64,000 nucleotides of DNA from Methanobacterium alkalithermotolerans (GTDB lineage: Archaea > Methanobacteriota > Methanobacteria > Methanobacteriales > Methanobacteriaceae). The position numbers were made by a program, and so were the translations under genes. Below the pieces are notes generated by a model. That model was not told where the DNA came from, ran no database searches, and saw nothing but the letters and a program-made list of their open reading frames with translations. Location of the stretch: positions 1,656,001-1,720,000 of the forward strand of contig NZ_CP058560.1 in NCBI RefSeq assembly GCF_018141185.1. Reading direction: 5' to 3'. Positions 57,080-64,000 of this stretch are shown here, one piece after another (positions within the stretch are counted from its first letter, which is position 1; every line of letters begins with the position of its first letter).

Positions 57080-57997
57080 TTATTCTTTAGGAGTGGTGTC
57101 CTTATCCTGGAATAACTCCCCAATACCGGCTATGGAACCTAAAACTCCTGATGTTTCCAGGGGCAGGAATATCTTGGTGGCCTGTCCATCAGCTACTTTT
57201 TGCAGGGCTTCCAAATATTTAACTGCTAAAAGGTCATTGGTAGGATCACCTTCATGTATGGCCTTGAAAACACTGAGTATGGCCTGTGCTTCTCCCTGGG
57301 CAATAGCTATGGTCTGGTATTTATCTGCATCAGCCACTTTTTTAATGGCTTCTGCCTTACCCTCAGCATTTAAAATAGCAGATTGCTTGTCACCTTCTGC
57401 TTTTTTAATCTGAGACTGTTTATATCCTTCCGCATCCAGTATGGCGGCCCTTTTCATTCTTTCTGCTTTCATTTGCTTGGACATGGCCTCTACAATATCC
57501 TTTGGCGGCTCAATTCGTTGAATTTCAACTCGAACTACCCGGGTACCCCATTTATCAGTGGCCTCATCCAGAACTTCCCTTAACTGGGTGTTTATCATTT
57601 CCCGTGAGGTAAGGGTTTGGTCCAATTCCAGATCCCCTATAATATTCCTCAAATTAGTCTGAGCCAGTTTGGTTATGGCCTGATAAAAGTTAACCACATT
57701 ATAAACTGCATTAAAGGGGTCCACCACCTCATAGAAAATAACCCCATCCACTATTACTCCGGTGTTATCCTTGGTTATAACATCCTGGGGAGGCACATCC
57801 ACTACCTGCTCTCTTAAATCAACTTTACGCATTGATTCAATAAAGGGTATTATTACTACCAGACCACTATCCACAGTTCTCTGGTATTTACCCAGTCTTT
57901 CCACCACAGCTTTTTGATAGGGCCTTACTATCTTTACTCCCTTATAGGCCAGGACAAAAAGTACAACAACTATAAAAAAAACTACAAATAAATCCAT
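57080..57997 (-). CDS. SPFH/band 7 protein (slipin/paraslipin type)
   Basis: The protein (305 residues) has one N-terminal membrane helix and then an SPFH domain (VRPYQKAVVERLGKYQRTVDSGLVVIIPFIESMRKVDLREQVVDVPPQDVITKDNTGV, typical of stomatin/slipin). Alanine- and glutamate-rich helices that form cage-like rings follow. The ATG at 57997 follows AGGAGGATAAG. It is paired with an NfeD gene upstream, a conserved two-gene module of membrane microdomains. Confidence 0.93.
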   Translation of the reverse strand: MDLFVVFFIVVVLFVLAYKGVKIVRPYQKAVVERLGKYQRTVDSGLVVIIPFIESMRKVDLREQVVDVPPQDVITKDNTGVIVDGVIFYEVVDPFNAVYNVVNFYQAITKLAQTNLRNIIGDLELDQTLTSREMINTQLREVLDEATDKWGTRVVRVEIQRIEPPKDIVEAMSKQMKAERMKRAAILDAEGYKQSQIKKAEGDKQSAILNAEGKAEAIKKVADADKYQTIAIAQGEAQAILSVFKAIHEGDPTNDLLAVKYLEALQKVADGQATKIFLPLETSGVLGSIAGIGELFQDKDTTPKE

Positions 57998-58010
57998 AAG
58001 CTTATCCTCC

Positions 58011-58451
58011 TTATTTGTTATCATCCAGGGACTTAAATGGTTCTACTATCAATTTAACTCCCCTTATTTCTTTTATAAAAACATATTCTCCTTCTTTAAT
58101 AGTTTGGGATGATATTGCTCTCCAGGTGTCTCCTTCTACTTTAACTATTCCTCCCTTTTCAGGGGTTAGTTCTTCAATAACCAGACCTTTTTGACCAATC
58201 AGACGTTCTGAAGTTGCTTTTTTAGGGGAATCTTTTGTTATTCTGGCGGCAAATGGTCGAGAAAGTGCCAAAAGAATAACAGAGATTATGATAAAAGCAA
58301 TAAACTGGGTTAATGGATCAAAGCCCAGGTAACTTAAAACTGCAGAAACAGAAGCACCCACTCCGAACCACAAAAGAAAGAAACTAACCGTAAGCATCTC
58401 TCCTAAAAAGCATAATGCTGCTATAAAAATCCATGCTTGTACATCAATCAT
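58011..58451 (-). CDS. NfeD family membrane protein
   Basis: The 146-residue protein has two or three N-terminal membrane helices and a C-terminal OB-fold (LIGQKGLVIEELTPEKGGIVKVEGDTWRAISSQTIKEGEYVFIKEIRG). It is the short NfeD type without the ClpP-like protease domain. The stop lies 13 bases before the SPFH start, so the two are an operon and probably form a complex. Confidence 0.92.
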   Translation of the reverse strand: MIDVQAWIFIAALCFLGEMLTVSFFLLWFGVGASVSAVLSYLGFDPLTQFIAFIIISVILLALSRPFAARITKDSPKKATSERLIGQKGLVIEELTPEKGGIVKVEGDTWRAISSQTIKEGEYVFIKEIRGVKLIVEPFKSLDDNK

Positions 58452-58566
58452 TTACTAACTACCTGCCCTTAATCTGTTAATCTATACTATCCCTTTTTAT
58501 GGATTAAGTTTATGTTTTAGTCTAAATTTAAGATTTTTTTTTAAAAGAGATTAATAACTCCTATTT

Positions 58567-59274
58567 TCATATATCATTTTTAAAATCATCCGGTACTTCC
58601 ATATCTGCATTTCCTGCAGTTGAAAGGGGAATAGCCTTAAGTAAATTATCTAATCGCTCATAAGGAATGCTCACAAATAATATATCTGCACCATAGTTTT
58701 GATGCCGCCGGGCAGTCCAGTCCCCTACAGTGAGATTAGTCTCACCGGTTATCACCGGGTAAGATATGGTACTGTGACACAATGCCCCTGCCAATTCAAT
58801 TTTTGGTTGAAGGCCATCCCAGTAAGTATCCAGGCTAATCAATCGGCAGGCCTGATGGGCATTACATAAAAACAATACTATATCTGGCCTTAGAGTAGCA
58901 TCACTTAAAGGGCATATAACCATGTTTTCTCCTAAACCAGTGGGAGGAGGGGAAGATAGTTTTATCAACCTTTCAAAAGCAACAATAGAATGGTATAGTT
59001 TTTCACCCCGGGTTAAGAAGTTTTGCAATCTCTTTTTAGGCTCTCCTGTAGGTATCTTACTTAAACCACAGTGCCAGTTTCCACCAGGACAGGCACTACT
59101 TTCCAGATTTATTACAAAGGAATTTCCTTCTACTGCTTCTTTTAAGGCCTTACAAATGGATATTTTTCCATTATAATCACTGGAAATCGATTCATTAGTA
59201 AAAGTAATGGATAATGGTTCATTTTTAAGTTCTAAAACTTTTTTTAAAAGGGAAGCTTGCTTTTCAAATTTCAT
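58567..59274 (-). CDS. DUF169 family protein
   Basis: The 235-residue soluble protein has ACPGGNWHCGL near residue 65 and RPDIVLFLCNAHQACRLI near 128, cysteine-containing patterns of DUF169, a family common in methanogens and clostridia. No biochemical role is established; paired cysteines suggest metal, flavin or cofactor binding (inference). It is divergent from the cyclase gene. Confidence 0.82.
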   Translation of the reverse strand: MKFEKQASLLKKVLELKNEPLSITFTNESISSDYNGKISICKALKEAVEGNSFVINLESSACPGGNWHCGLSKIPTGEPKKRLQNFLTRGEKLYHSIVAFERLIKLSSPPPTGLGENMVICPLSDATLRPDIVLFLCNAHQACRLISLDTYWDGLQPKIELAGALCHSTISYPVITGETNLTVGDWTARRHQNYGADILFVSIPYERLDNLLKAIPLSTAGNADMEVPDDFKNDI

Positions 59275-59306
59275 TCAAAAACACCATTACTATTCTGTAG
59301 GATAAA

Positions 59307-59396
59307 GAACATATAATTTGATAAACAGGTTTTATGATTAAAAGTTGTAGCTGATATTCACCCCCGGGATATAAGGACATATAATTTAATCAAAAC
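59307..59396 (+). repeat. Duplicated promoter-like element ACATATAATTT
   Basis: ACATATAATTTGATAAAC (59309-59326) recurs as ACATATAATTTAATCAAAAC (59377-59396), about 68 bases apart, upstream of the cyclase gene. Either could be a TATA element. Confidence 0.45.
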
Positions 59397-59424
59397 CCTG
59401 GTTAATTAGTAGGGAGGTAGAATT

Positions 59425-60105
59425 TTGCCATATGAGTCATTATCTTATAATCTCCACCAGGAATCCCTGGTACATCCCGCCTTAAAAAAGCCAGAAATAA
59501 GACAAAAAAGCTATTTAAATAAAGAGGGCTATGAAACCTACCTTATTACCATTGAAAATCATAGTAGCACCCATGTAGACGCCCCGGCACATTTTTTAAA
59601 AGGAGGAAAGACCATTTCCGATTACCAGGCAGAAGATATGGTTTTCCATCATCCCGTGCTGGTAGAATCATTTAAAAAATGTGACGAAGACCTTAAAATC
59701 AGGGACTTAAAAAAAATCCCTTTAGAATCATTAGAAAAAGCAGATATATTGCTTTTTAAAACTGCTTTTCATCGTTATAGAAAAAATAACCCGGAAATAT
59801 ATCTAAAACACAATCCGGGTATTTCTCCTGAATTAATTGCATATCTTAGAGAAAATTACCAATCCTTGAAGGCGCTGGGAATTGATTCTGTTTCAATCTC
59901 AGGATATCAGAAACCAGAAATTGCACATAAAACACATATGGCAGCCTTCATAACAAAAGAAGAATATGGGGTGCCCTTACTCTTAATAGAAGATCTTAAT
60001 TTAAAGAGACTGACTTATCAATCCATCATAAAAAGGATAATACTCTCACCCTGGCGCATTAAAGGCATAGACAGTGCTCCCTGTGATGTACTGGCGGAAT
60101 TATAA
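59425..60105 (+). CDS. Cyclase family protein (kynurenine formamidase-like metal hydrolase)
   Basis: The 226-residue protein has the family metal-binding motif HSSTHVDAPAHF and a late conserved HKTHMAAF stretch. Relatives are arylformamidases and other Mn/Zn hydrolases, and the substrate here is unknown. The TTG at 59425 is supported by GGGAGGT six bases upstream, and there is no in-frame ATG nearby. It is followed after 13 bases by trmO. Confidence 0.88.
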   Translation: MPYESLSYNLHQESLVHPALKKPEIRQKSYLNKEGYETYLITIENHSSTHVDAPAHFLKGGKTISDYQAEDMVFHHPVLVESFKKCDEDLKIRDLKKIPLESLEKADILLFKTAFHRYRKNNPEIYLKHNPGISPELIAYLRENYQSLKALGIDSVSISGYQKPEIAHKTHMAAFITKEEYGVPLLLIEDLNLKRLTYQSIIKRIILSPWRIKGIDSAPCDVLAEL

Positions 60106-60118
60106 AACAGGTGAATAT

Positions 60119-60517
60119 ATGGAACTAAAACCTATTGGTATTATACATTCTCCCTATACTAAGAAAGCTCAAGCTCCCCATCAGGGACGATTCAGCTCAA
60201 AAAAAAGCCATATAATAATTTTTGATGAATTCCTGGAGGGACTAGACGGAATTGATAAATATAAGCATTTGATTATTATCTACTGGCTGGATAAAGCCAG
60301 AAGGGATATTTTAAAGGTGGTGCCCCATGGGAGAACCAAAAAAAGAGGTGTTTTTTCTACCAGGGCTCCGGTTAGACCTAATCCTCTGGCTTACAGTGTG
60401 GTGGAACTGCTTGAGCATAAAAAAAATAAATTAGTAGTTAAAGGACTGGAAGCTCTGGATGGAACACCTTTAGTGGATATAAAACCCTACTGGGCAGATT
60501 TAGATAGTGTAAAATGA
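60119..60517 (+). CDS. trmO: tRNA (N6-threonylcarbamoyladenosine-37) methyltransferase TrmO-like
   Basis: The 132-residue protein matches TrmO/TsaA (UPF0066), which methylates t6A37 in certain tRNAs with SAM. It shows GIIHSPYTKKAQAPHQGRFS, LEGLDGIDKYKHLIIIYWLDKA, PHGR, and RGVFSTRAPVRPNPLAYSVVELL. It is the short form without a C-terminal extension. The ATG at 60119 follows AGGTGAATAT; the longer frame would overlap the upstream gene and lacks support. Confidence 0.92.
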   Translation: MELKPIGIIHSPYTKKAQAPHQGRFSSKKSHIIIFDEFLEGLDGIDKYKHLIIIYWLDKARRDILKVVPHGRTKKRGVFSTRAPVRPNPLAYSVVELLEHKKNKLVVKGLEALDGTPLVDIKPYWADLDSVK

Positions 60518-60520
60518 TTA

Positions 60521-60994
60521 TTAAAAATCAACCACATCTCTTACAAAGGGTTCCAGCTTACAGTCACAGGTTTTTTGTTTTATTTCGCTTTCTTCAATAA
60601 CCATGGTTTCTACCGGGGTTTTTCCTGAAAGCTCAGCCATAGCTTGCAGGGCGGATTCAGATCCACTGGCCTTTAAGGTACAAAAGAAAGCCACATTATT
60701 CAATTCATCCCTATAGTCTCTTAAAAATGTGCTCACCGGTACTGCTGGTTTACCGGCCCATACCGGGGTCCCGATTATAACCAGATCATAACTAGCAGGA
60801 TTCTTTTCCAGCTCCTTTATAATGGTATATTTACCCCTATTGGCCTGGTAACCGGATTTTAACCATCCTATGATTCCCGACCTTTTTTGGGTATCATATA
60901 TCTCTTCCAGATCACAATTCAATTCCCGGGCCACATCCTGGGCCACATCTCGAGTATTACCGGTTCTCGAATAATAAACTACAAGTGCTTTCAT
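60521..60994 (-). CDS. Flavodoxin family protein
   Basis: The 157-residue protein opens ALVVYYSRTGNTRDVAQDVAREL, the FMN phosphate loop, with LVIIGTPVWAGKPAVPVSTFL and FFCTLKASG as later FMN contacts. It may serve as an electron carrier or NAD(P)H:quinone-type oxidoreductase subunit. No ribosome binding site is visible before the ATG, so it may be leaderless. It is convergent with trmO, three bases apart. Confidence 0.88.
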   Translation of the reverse strand: MKALVVYYSRTGNTRDVAQDVARELNCDLEEIYDTQKRSGIIGWLKSGYQANRGKYTIIKELEKNPASYDLVIIGTPVWAGKPAVPVSTFLRDYRDELNNVAFFCTLKASGSESALQAMAELSGKTPVETMVIEESEIKQKTCDCKLEPFVRDVVDF

Positions 60995-61045
60995 GTATAA
61001 TACTTATCTGTAAAAGCATATAAGTTGTTATACTGGTGAAAAATA

Positions 61046-61912
61046 ATGGCAGAAAAAAATCAGTTTATCCCCCGGGAAGCCCAGGAAGAATACCTCCAGG
61101 CGTACCTTAATGTAATGAAACTGTGGAAAGTGGAATATCAGTCCCTGGAAGTTGAAACCAGCTTCGGAACCACCCATATCAATTTTTGCGGATCCAAGGA
61201 TAATCCTCCCCTCCTTCTTTTACATGCCGCATCGGTAAGCTCAGCAGAATGGTATGCTAATGTAAAAGAACTTAGCAAGGATTTCTATTTAATAGCACCA
61301 GATACCATAGGGGACTGTGGCTGGAGCCGTTGCCATGCTGAAATGGAAAACAGGGACCACTACAACCAGTGGCTAATGGAGATCATGGACCATCTCCACC
61401 TGGAAAAATCCCATATTATGGGCCACTCCTATGGTGGCTGGCTGGCCCTCAACCTGGCCATTTCCCACCCGGAAAAACTGGATAAAATGGTTCTTCTAGC
61501 ACCGGCAGCTTCCCTAGCACCTTTTAACTTAATTATTAAAATGGCCTTGAAGATGCCCCGCTTACCCCTAATGCCTTCAGCTGAGAAAACTTTGAAAATG
61601 ATGGCGGCTAAAGACTTTGAACCTCCAATAGAATTTGTTGAACTTATGGATGTGGTTAACCGCCACTTTAAACCAAAAATGGTTTTCCCCACAGTATACA
61701 GTGACCCGGAATTACAAAACATAAAAAACCCCACCTTACTATTAATGGGGGATCAGGAGAAAATATATCCTCCCTTAAAAGCGGTTAAAAGAGCTAGAAA
61801 ATTAATTCCAAATGTAAAATCAGAAATAATTATAGATGCCGGCCATATTCTTAATATGGAAAAACCAGAAGAAGTTAACTCCCGGGTTATTAAATTTTTA
61901 AAATCAGAATAA
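61046..61912 (+). CDS. Alpha/beta hydrolase
   Basis: The 288-residue protein has the alpha/beta-hydrolase fold with nucleophile elbow IMGHSYGGWLAL, the oxyanion region LLLHAASVSSAEW, the acid loop after LLLMGDQEKIYPP, and the catalytic histidine in DAGHILNMEKPEEV. Substrate is not predictable. A GGTG site lies eight bases before the ATG. It is convergent with the glutamine-synthetase-like gene, with stops three bases apart. Confidence 0.88.
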   Translation: MAEKNQFIPREAQEEYLQAYLNVMKLWKVEYQSLEVETSFGTTHINFCGSKDNPPLLLLHAASVSSAEWYANVKELSKDFYLIAPDTIGDCGWSRCHAEMENRDHYNQWLMEIMDHLHLEKSHIMGHSYGGWLALNLAISHPEKLDKMVLLAPAASLAPFNLIIKMALKMPRLPLMPSAEKTLKMMAAKDFEPPIEFVELMDVVNRHFKPKMVFPTVYSDPELQNIKNPTLLLMGDQEKIYPPLKAVKRARKLIPNVKSEIIIDAGHILNMEKPEEVNSRVIKFLKSE

Positions 61913-61915
61913 TTT

Positions 61916-63262
61916 TTAAAACTTATCCCGCAAAATTTCAACTTCTTCCTGGTGACTTAAATCTTTAAAATATTCAAATTCAGCTTTTTTTACAGCTAAA
62001 TAGGCCTGAGACAATTTACTACCCAGAGCATCCATCAAATACCGGTCTTTTTCCAGATAAGATAAGGCCTGATCTAAGTGGGTAGGCAGGGTTCTTATTC
62101 CTTTTATACTCCTTTCATCAGAGCTAAGGGTCCCCGGGTCTTGTTGTACCGGTTCGGGTAAGGTCATTTTATTTTTAATACCATCATATCCTGCAAAAAT
62201 AACAGCTCCTAAAGCTAGATAAGGATTGGAAGAAGCATCCACTGTTTTTATTTCGAAATGTTTGACAAAATTATCTTTTTCAGATATTACCCTAATTGCA
62301 GCTTCCCTATTATCAATTCCCCAGCACCCGAATGCTCCTGACCAGGTATGTGGTTTTATACGGTGATAGGAATTTGTAGTGGGGGTGCTTATGCCCATTA
62401 AGGCGGGTAAATGATGCAATACACCGGCAATAAAATACTTTCCTTCAGTTGATAATCCATAAGCATCATCAGAGGACCCGGAAATATTTTTATCATTTTT
62501 CCACAGACTTAAATGTAAATGACAGCCACTCCCGGATTCCTGAGGGAATAATTTAGGCAAAAATGATGCAATCATCCCTTTCTGGAGGGCTATGGCTTTT
62601 ACTGTTTCTCGGAAGGCTATTTGATTATCAGCAGCACCTAAAGCCTCCTGGAATTTAATGGTTATTTCCTGTTGTCCTGGTCCTGATTCAGAATAATACT
62701 GTTCTACCATCATGTCCTGTTTATGCAGGGCATAAACCACATCTCTAATGAATTCCTGATTTAAATCCAAAGAATAAGTGGATGCAAAAGGAGTTTTTTC
62801 CCGGGGAAGGATATCTTTAGATTCTTCAAGATCCAGAAGGTAAAATTCGTTTTCAAAAGAAGCCTTTATACTTATACCCATTTTAAATAATTTAGCAATC
62901 ATTCTTTTTAAAAATCCCCGGGGGCAGTATTCCCAATTTTTTCCATTTAAATTCATATCTCCCATGGCCCGGAAATTTCCAGGAGCATAGGGTAGGGGAT
63001 TCAGGGTCTGCAGGTCTGCTTCTAATTCTATTTCTCCCACCGGTGTTAATAAAGAGCTTTCTATAACCTGATCATACATCACCGGAACTCCCTGCTGGCC
63101 GGAACTTATACCAACTTTTAAAGGCATTTTCTGGCTTATATTCTCTTTATTAACATATAATGCTTTTCCCCGGATTATATTGGCGTTATCACACCATAAT
63201 ATGCGTATAAATTCTCCATCTTCCCCTATATTTTTCTCCAATTTGCCTTTTCCCGAATTCAT
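61916..63262 (-). CDS. Glutamine synthetase-like ligase
   Basis: The 448-residue protein has the GS beta-grasp N-terminus (RILWCDNANIIRGKAL) and the catalytic domain with SFENEFYLLD, ESGPGQQEITIKF, GSGCHLHLSLW, and NSYHRIKPHTWSGAFGCWGIDNREAAIRV. The usual GS sequences NRSA and RIP are altered (FGCWGIDNREAAIR), so the acceptor may not be ammonia; relatives include gamma-glutamylpolyamine and gamma-glutamylmethylamide synthetases. The ATG has no ribosome binding site and could be leaderless. Confidence 0.82.
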   Translation of the reverse strand: MNSGKGKLEKNIGEDGEFIRILWCDNANIIRGKALYVNKENISQKMPLKVGISSGQQGVPVMYDQVIESSLLTPVGEIELEADLQTLNPLPYAPGNFRAMGDMNLNGKNWEYCPRGFLKRMIAKLFKMGISIKASFENEFYLLDLEESKDILPREKTPFASTYSLDLNQEFIRDVVYALHKQDMMVEQYYSESGPGQQEITIKFQEALGAADNQIAFRETVKAIALQKGMIASFLPKLFPQESGSGCHLHLSLWKNDKNISGSSDDAYGLSTEGKYFIAGVLHHLPALMGISTPTTNSYHRIKPHTWSGAFGCWGIDNREAAIRVISEKDNFVKHFEIKTVDASSNPYLALGAVIFAGYDGIKNKMTLPEPVQQDPGTLSSDERSIKGIRTLPTHLDQALSYLEKDRYLMDALGSKLSQAYLAVKKAEFEYFKDLSHQEEVEILRDKF

Positions 63263-63385
63263 AAGATTATTATTAGAAAGAGATTATTAATATTTTTACT
63301 TAAAATCTCATCCCCTCTAAAACAACTGTCTAATGGGATAAAATTAATTAAATTCTTAGGGACATAATTAGATCTGGTGTTAACC

Positions 63386-64000
63386 ATGGTTGATTCTCCT
63401 GAGGAAAATGTTCTGGAAAAGGTCCTTTACTGGACCCGGAGGGGTAACGAGTACTTTTTAAAAGAAGAATATCATGAAGCTCTTTTTTCCTATGATCGGG
63501 CCCTGGAACTGGATGAAAATACCAGTAAAATCTGGGATAACCGGGGGGTGGTATTATCTTCACTGGGATGGCATACTCAGGCCATAGAATCCTTTGAAAT
63601 TGCCCTGGAACTTGAAGCTGATAATTCCCGGGCCTGGTCTAATATGGGAGTCTCCCTGGCAGCTACACTTAGATTTGAAGAAGCACTCAATTGCTTTAAT
63701 AGGGCCCTGGAACTGGATCCGGAGGATGATGAAGTCTGGAATAATAAAGGTTCTGCTCTTTTTTCCATGGCCCGCTACCCGGAGGCCCTGGAAAATTTCA
63801 AAAAAGCTCTCCACATAAATCCAGATAATCCTCAAGCCCTGGCTGGTAAAGGCTCTGCTTTAAGGTTTTTAGGAAGATACAAAGAAGCAGCAGAAGTACT
63901 AGAAAAGTTCATTGCCAGAGCCCCTCCTGAACTGGCACATATGAAAGAAGAAGCATGGGCCATGTTACTGGAGATAAGGTTAATTATGGAACGGGAAGAT
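63386..64000 (+). CDS. TPR-repeat protein, 3' end outside window
   Basis: The open frame runs to the window edge (205 residues). It consists of tandem tetratricopeptide repeats of 34 residues, for example WDNRGVVLSSLGWHTQAIESFEIALELE, WSNMGVSLAATLRFEEALNCFNRALELDP and WNNKGSALFSMARYPEALENFKKALHINP. TPR proteins are scaffolds for protein interaction, and such proteins are numerous in methanogens. A GGTGTTAACC site precedes the ATG at 63386. Confidence 0.85.
   Translation, partial: MVDSPEENVLEKVLYWTRRGNEYFLKEEYHEALFSYDRALELDENTSKIWDNRGVVLSSLGWHTQAIESFEIALELEADNSRAWSNMGVSLAATLRFEEALNCFNRALELDPEDDEVWNNKGSALFSMARYPEALENFKKALHINPDNPQALAGKGSALRFLGRYKEAAEVLEKFIARAPPELAHMKEEAWAMLLEIRLIMERED

Overview
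The window looks like a piece of a mesophilic methanogen chromosome of the Methanobacteriales, most like Methanobacterium. The information-processing genes are archaeal (MCM helicase, aIF2 beta, NMD3, archaeal-type TyrRS). The DNA is AT-rich, the ribosome binding sites are of the AGGTGAT/GGAGG type, and small families typical of that order (for example DUF5518) are present. This assignment is inferred from gene content only. I saw no rRNA, tRNA or CRISPR array.

Layout. 1-20 kb is ordinary chromosome: a ppx-ppk1 polyphosphate pair cut by the left edge, a UbiB-like kinase, a MutS-family ATPase, a U32 peptidase-like protein, a response regulator, thymidylate kinase, then tyrS, nmd3, aIF2 beta and mcm, and rRNA methyltransferase rlmE. 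20-28 kb holds a TauE exporter, a cryptochrome/photolyase, a Rieske protein, secreted proteins, and a self-contained MarR-type operon whose twin palindromic operators are visible over the predicted transcription start.

28-48 kb is a cell-surface polysaccharide locus. An outer, normal-composition part encodes a polyprenyl glycosylphosphotransferase, two GT2 enzymes, a Wzm/Wzt-like ABC exporter and UDP-glucose dehydrogenase, and on the far side a very large three-domain glycosyltransferase. Between them lies a strongly AT-rich island (about 34.5-45.0 kb). It has two paralogous FkbM methyltransferases (one carrying a long array of 18- and 14-residue repeats, one with a frameshifted 5' end), an asparagine-synthetase-like enzyme without the glutaminase cysteine, a multidomain glycosyltransferase, and a graveyard of gene relics: two decayed transposases, a ugd 5' fragment and a glycosyltransferase fragment. 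This is the most unusual part of the window. I infer a recently reshuffled strain-specific surface-decoration cassette.

48-64 kb returns to dispersed metabolic and membrane genes. They include a surface module (proline-rich secreted protein, DUF4012-like, DUF1616), a PPOX flavoprotein next to a dikinase laid out like rifampin phosphotransferase, a pterin dehydratase whose only plausible start codon is ATA, HisG, a PRC-barrel protein, an NfeD-SPFH pair, DUF169, a cyclase-TrmO pair, a flavodoxin, an alpha/beta hydrolase, a glutamine-synthetase-like ligase, and a TPR protein cut by the right edge.

Starts were chosen from ribosome binding sites and often differ from the longest open frame. Several genes show a good ribosome binding site followed by ATA, ATT or ATC instead of ATG.
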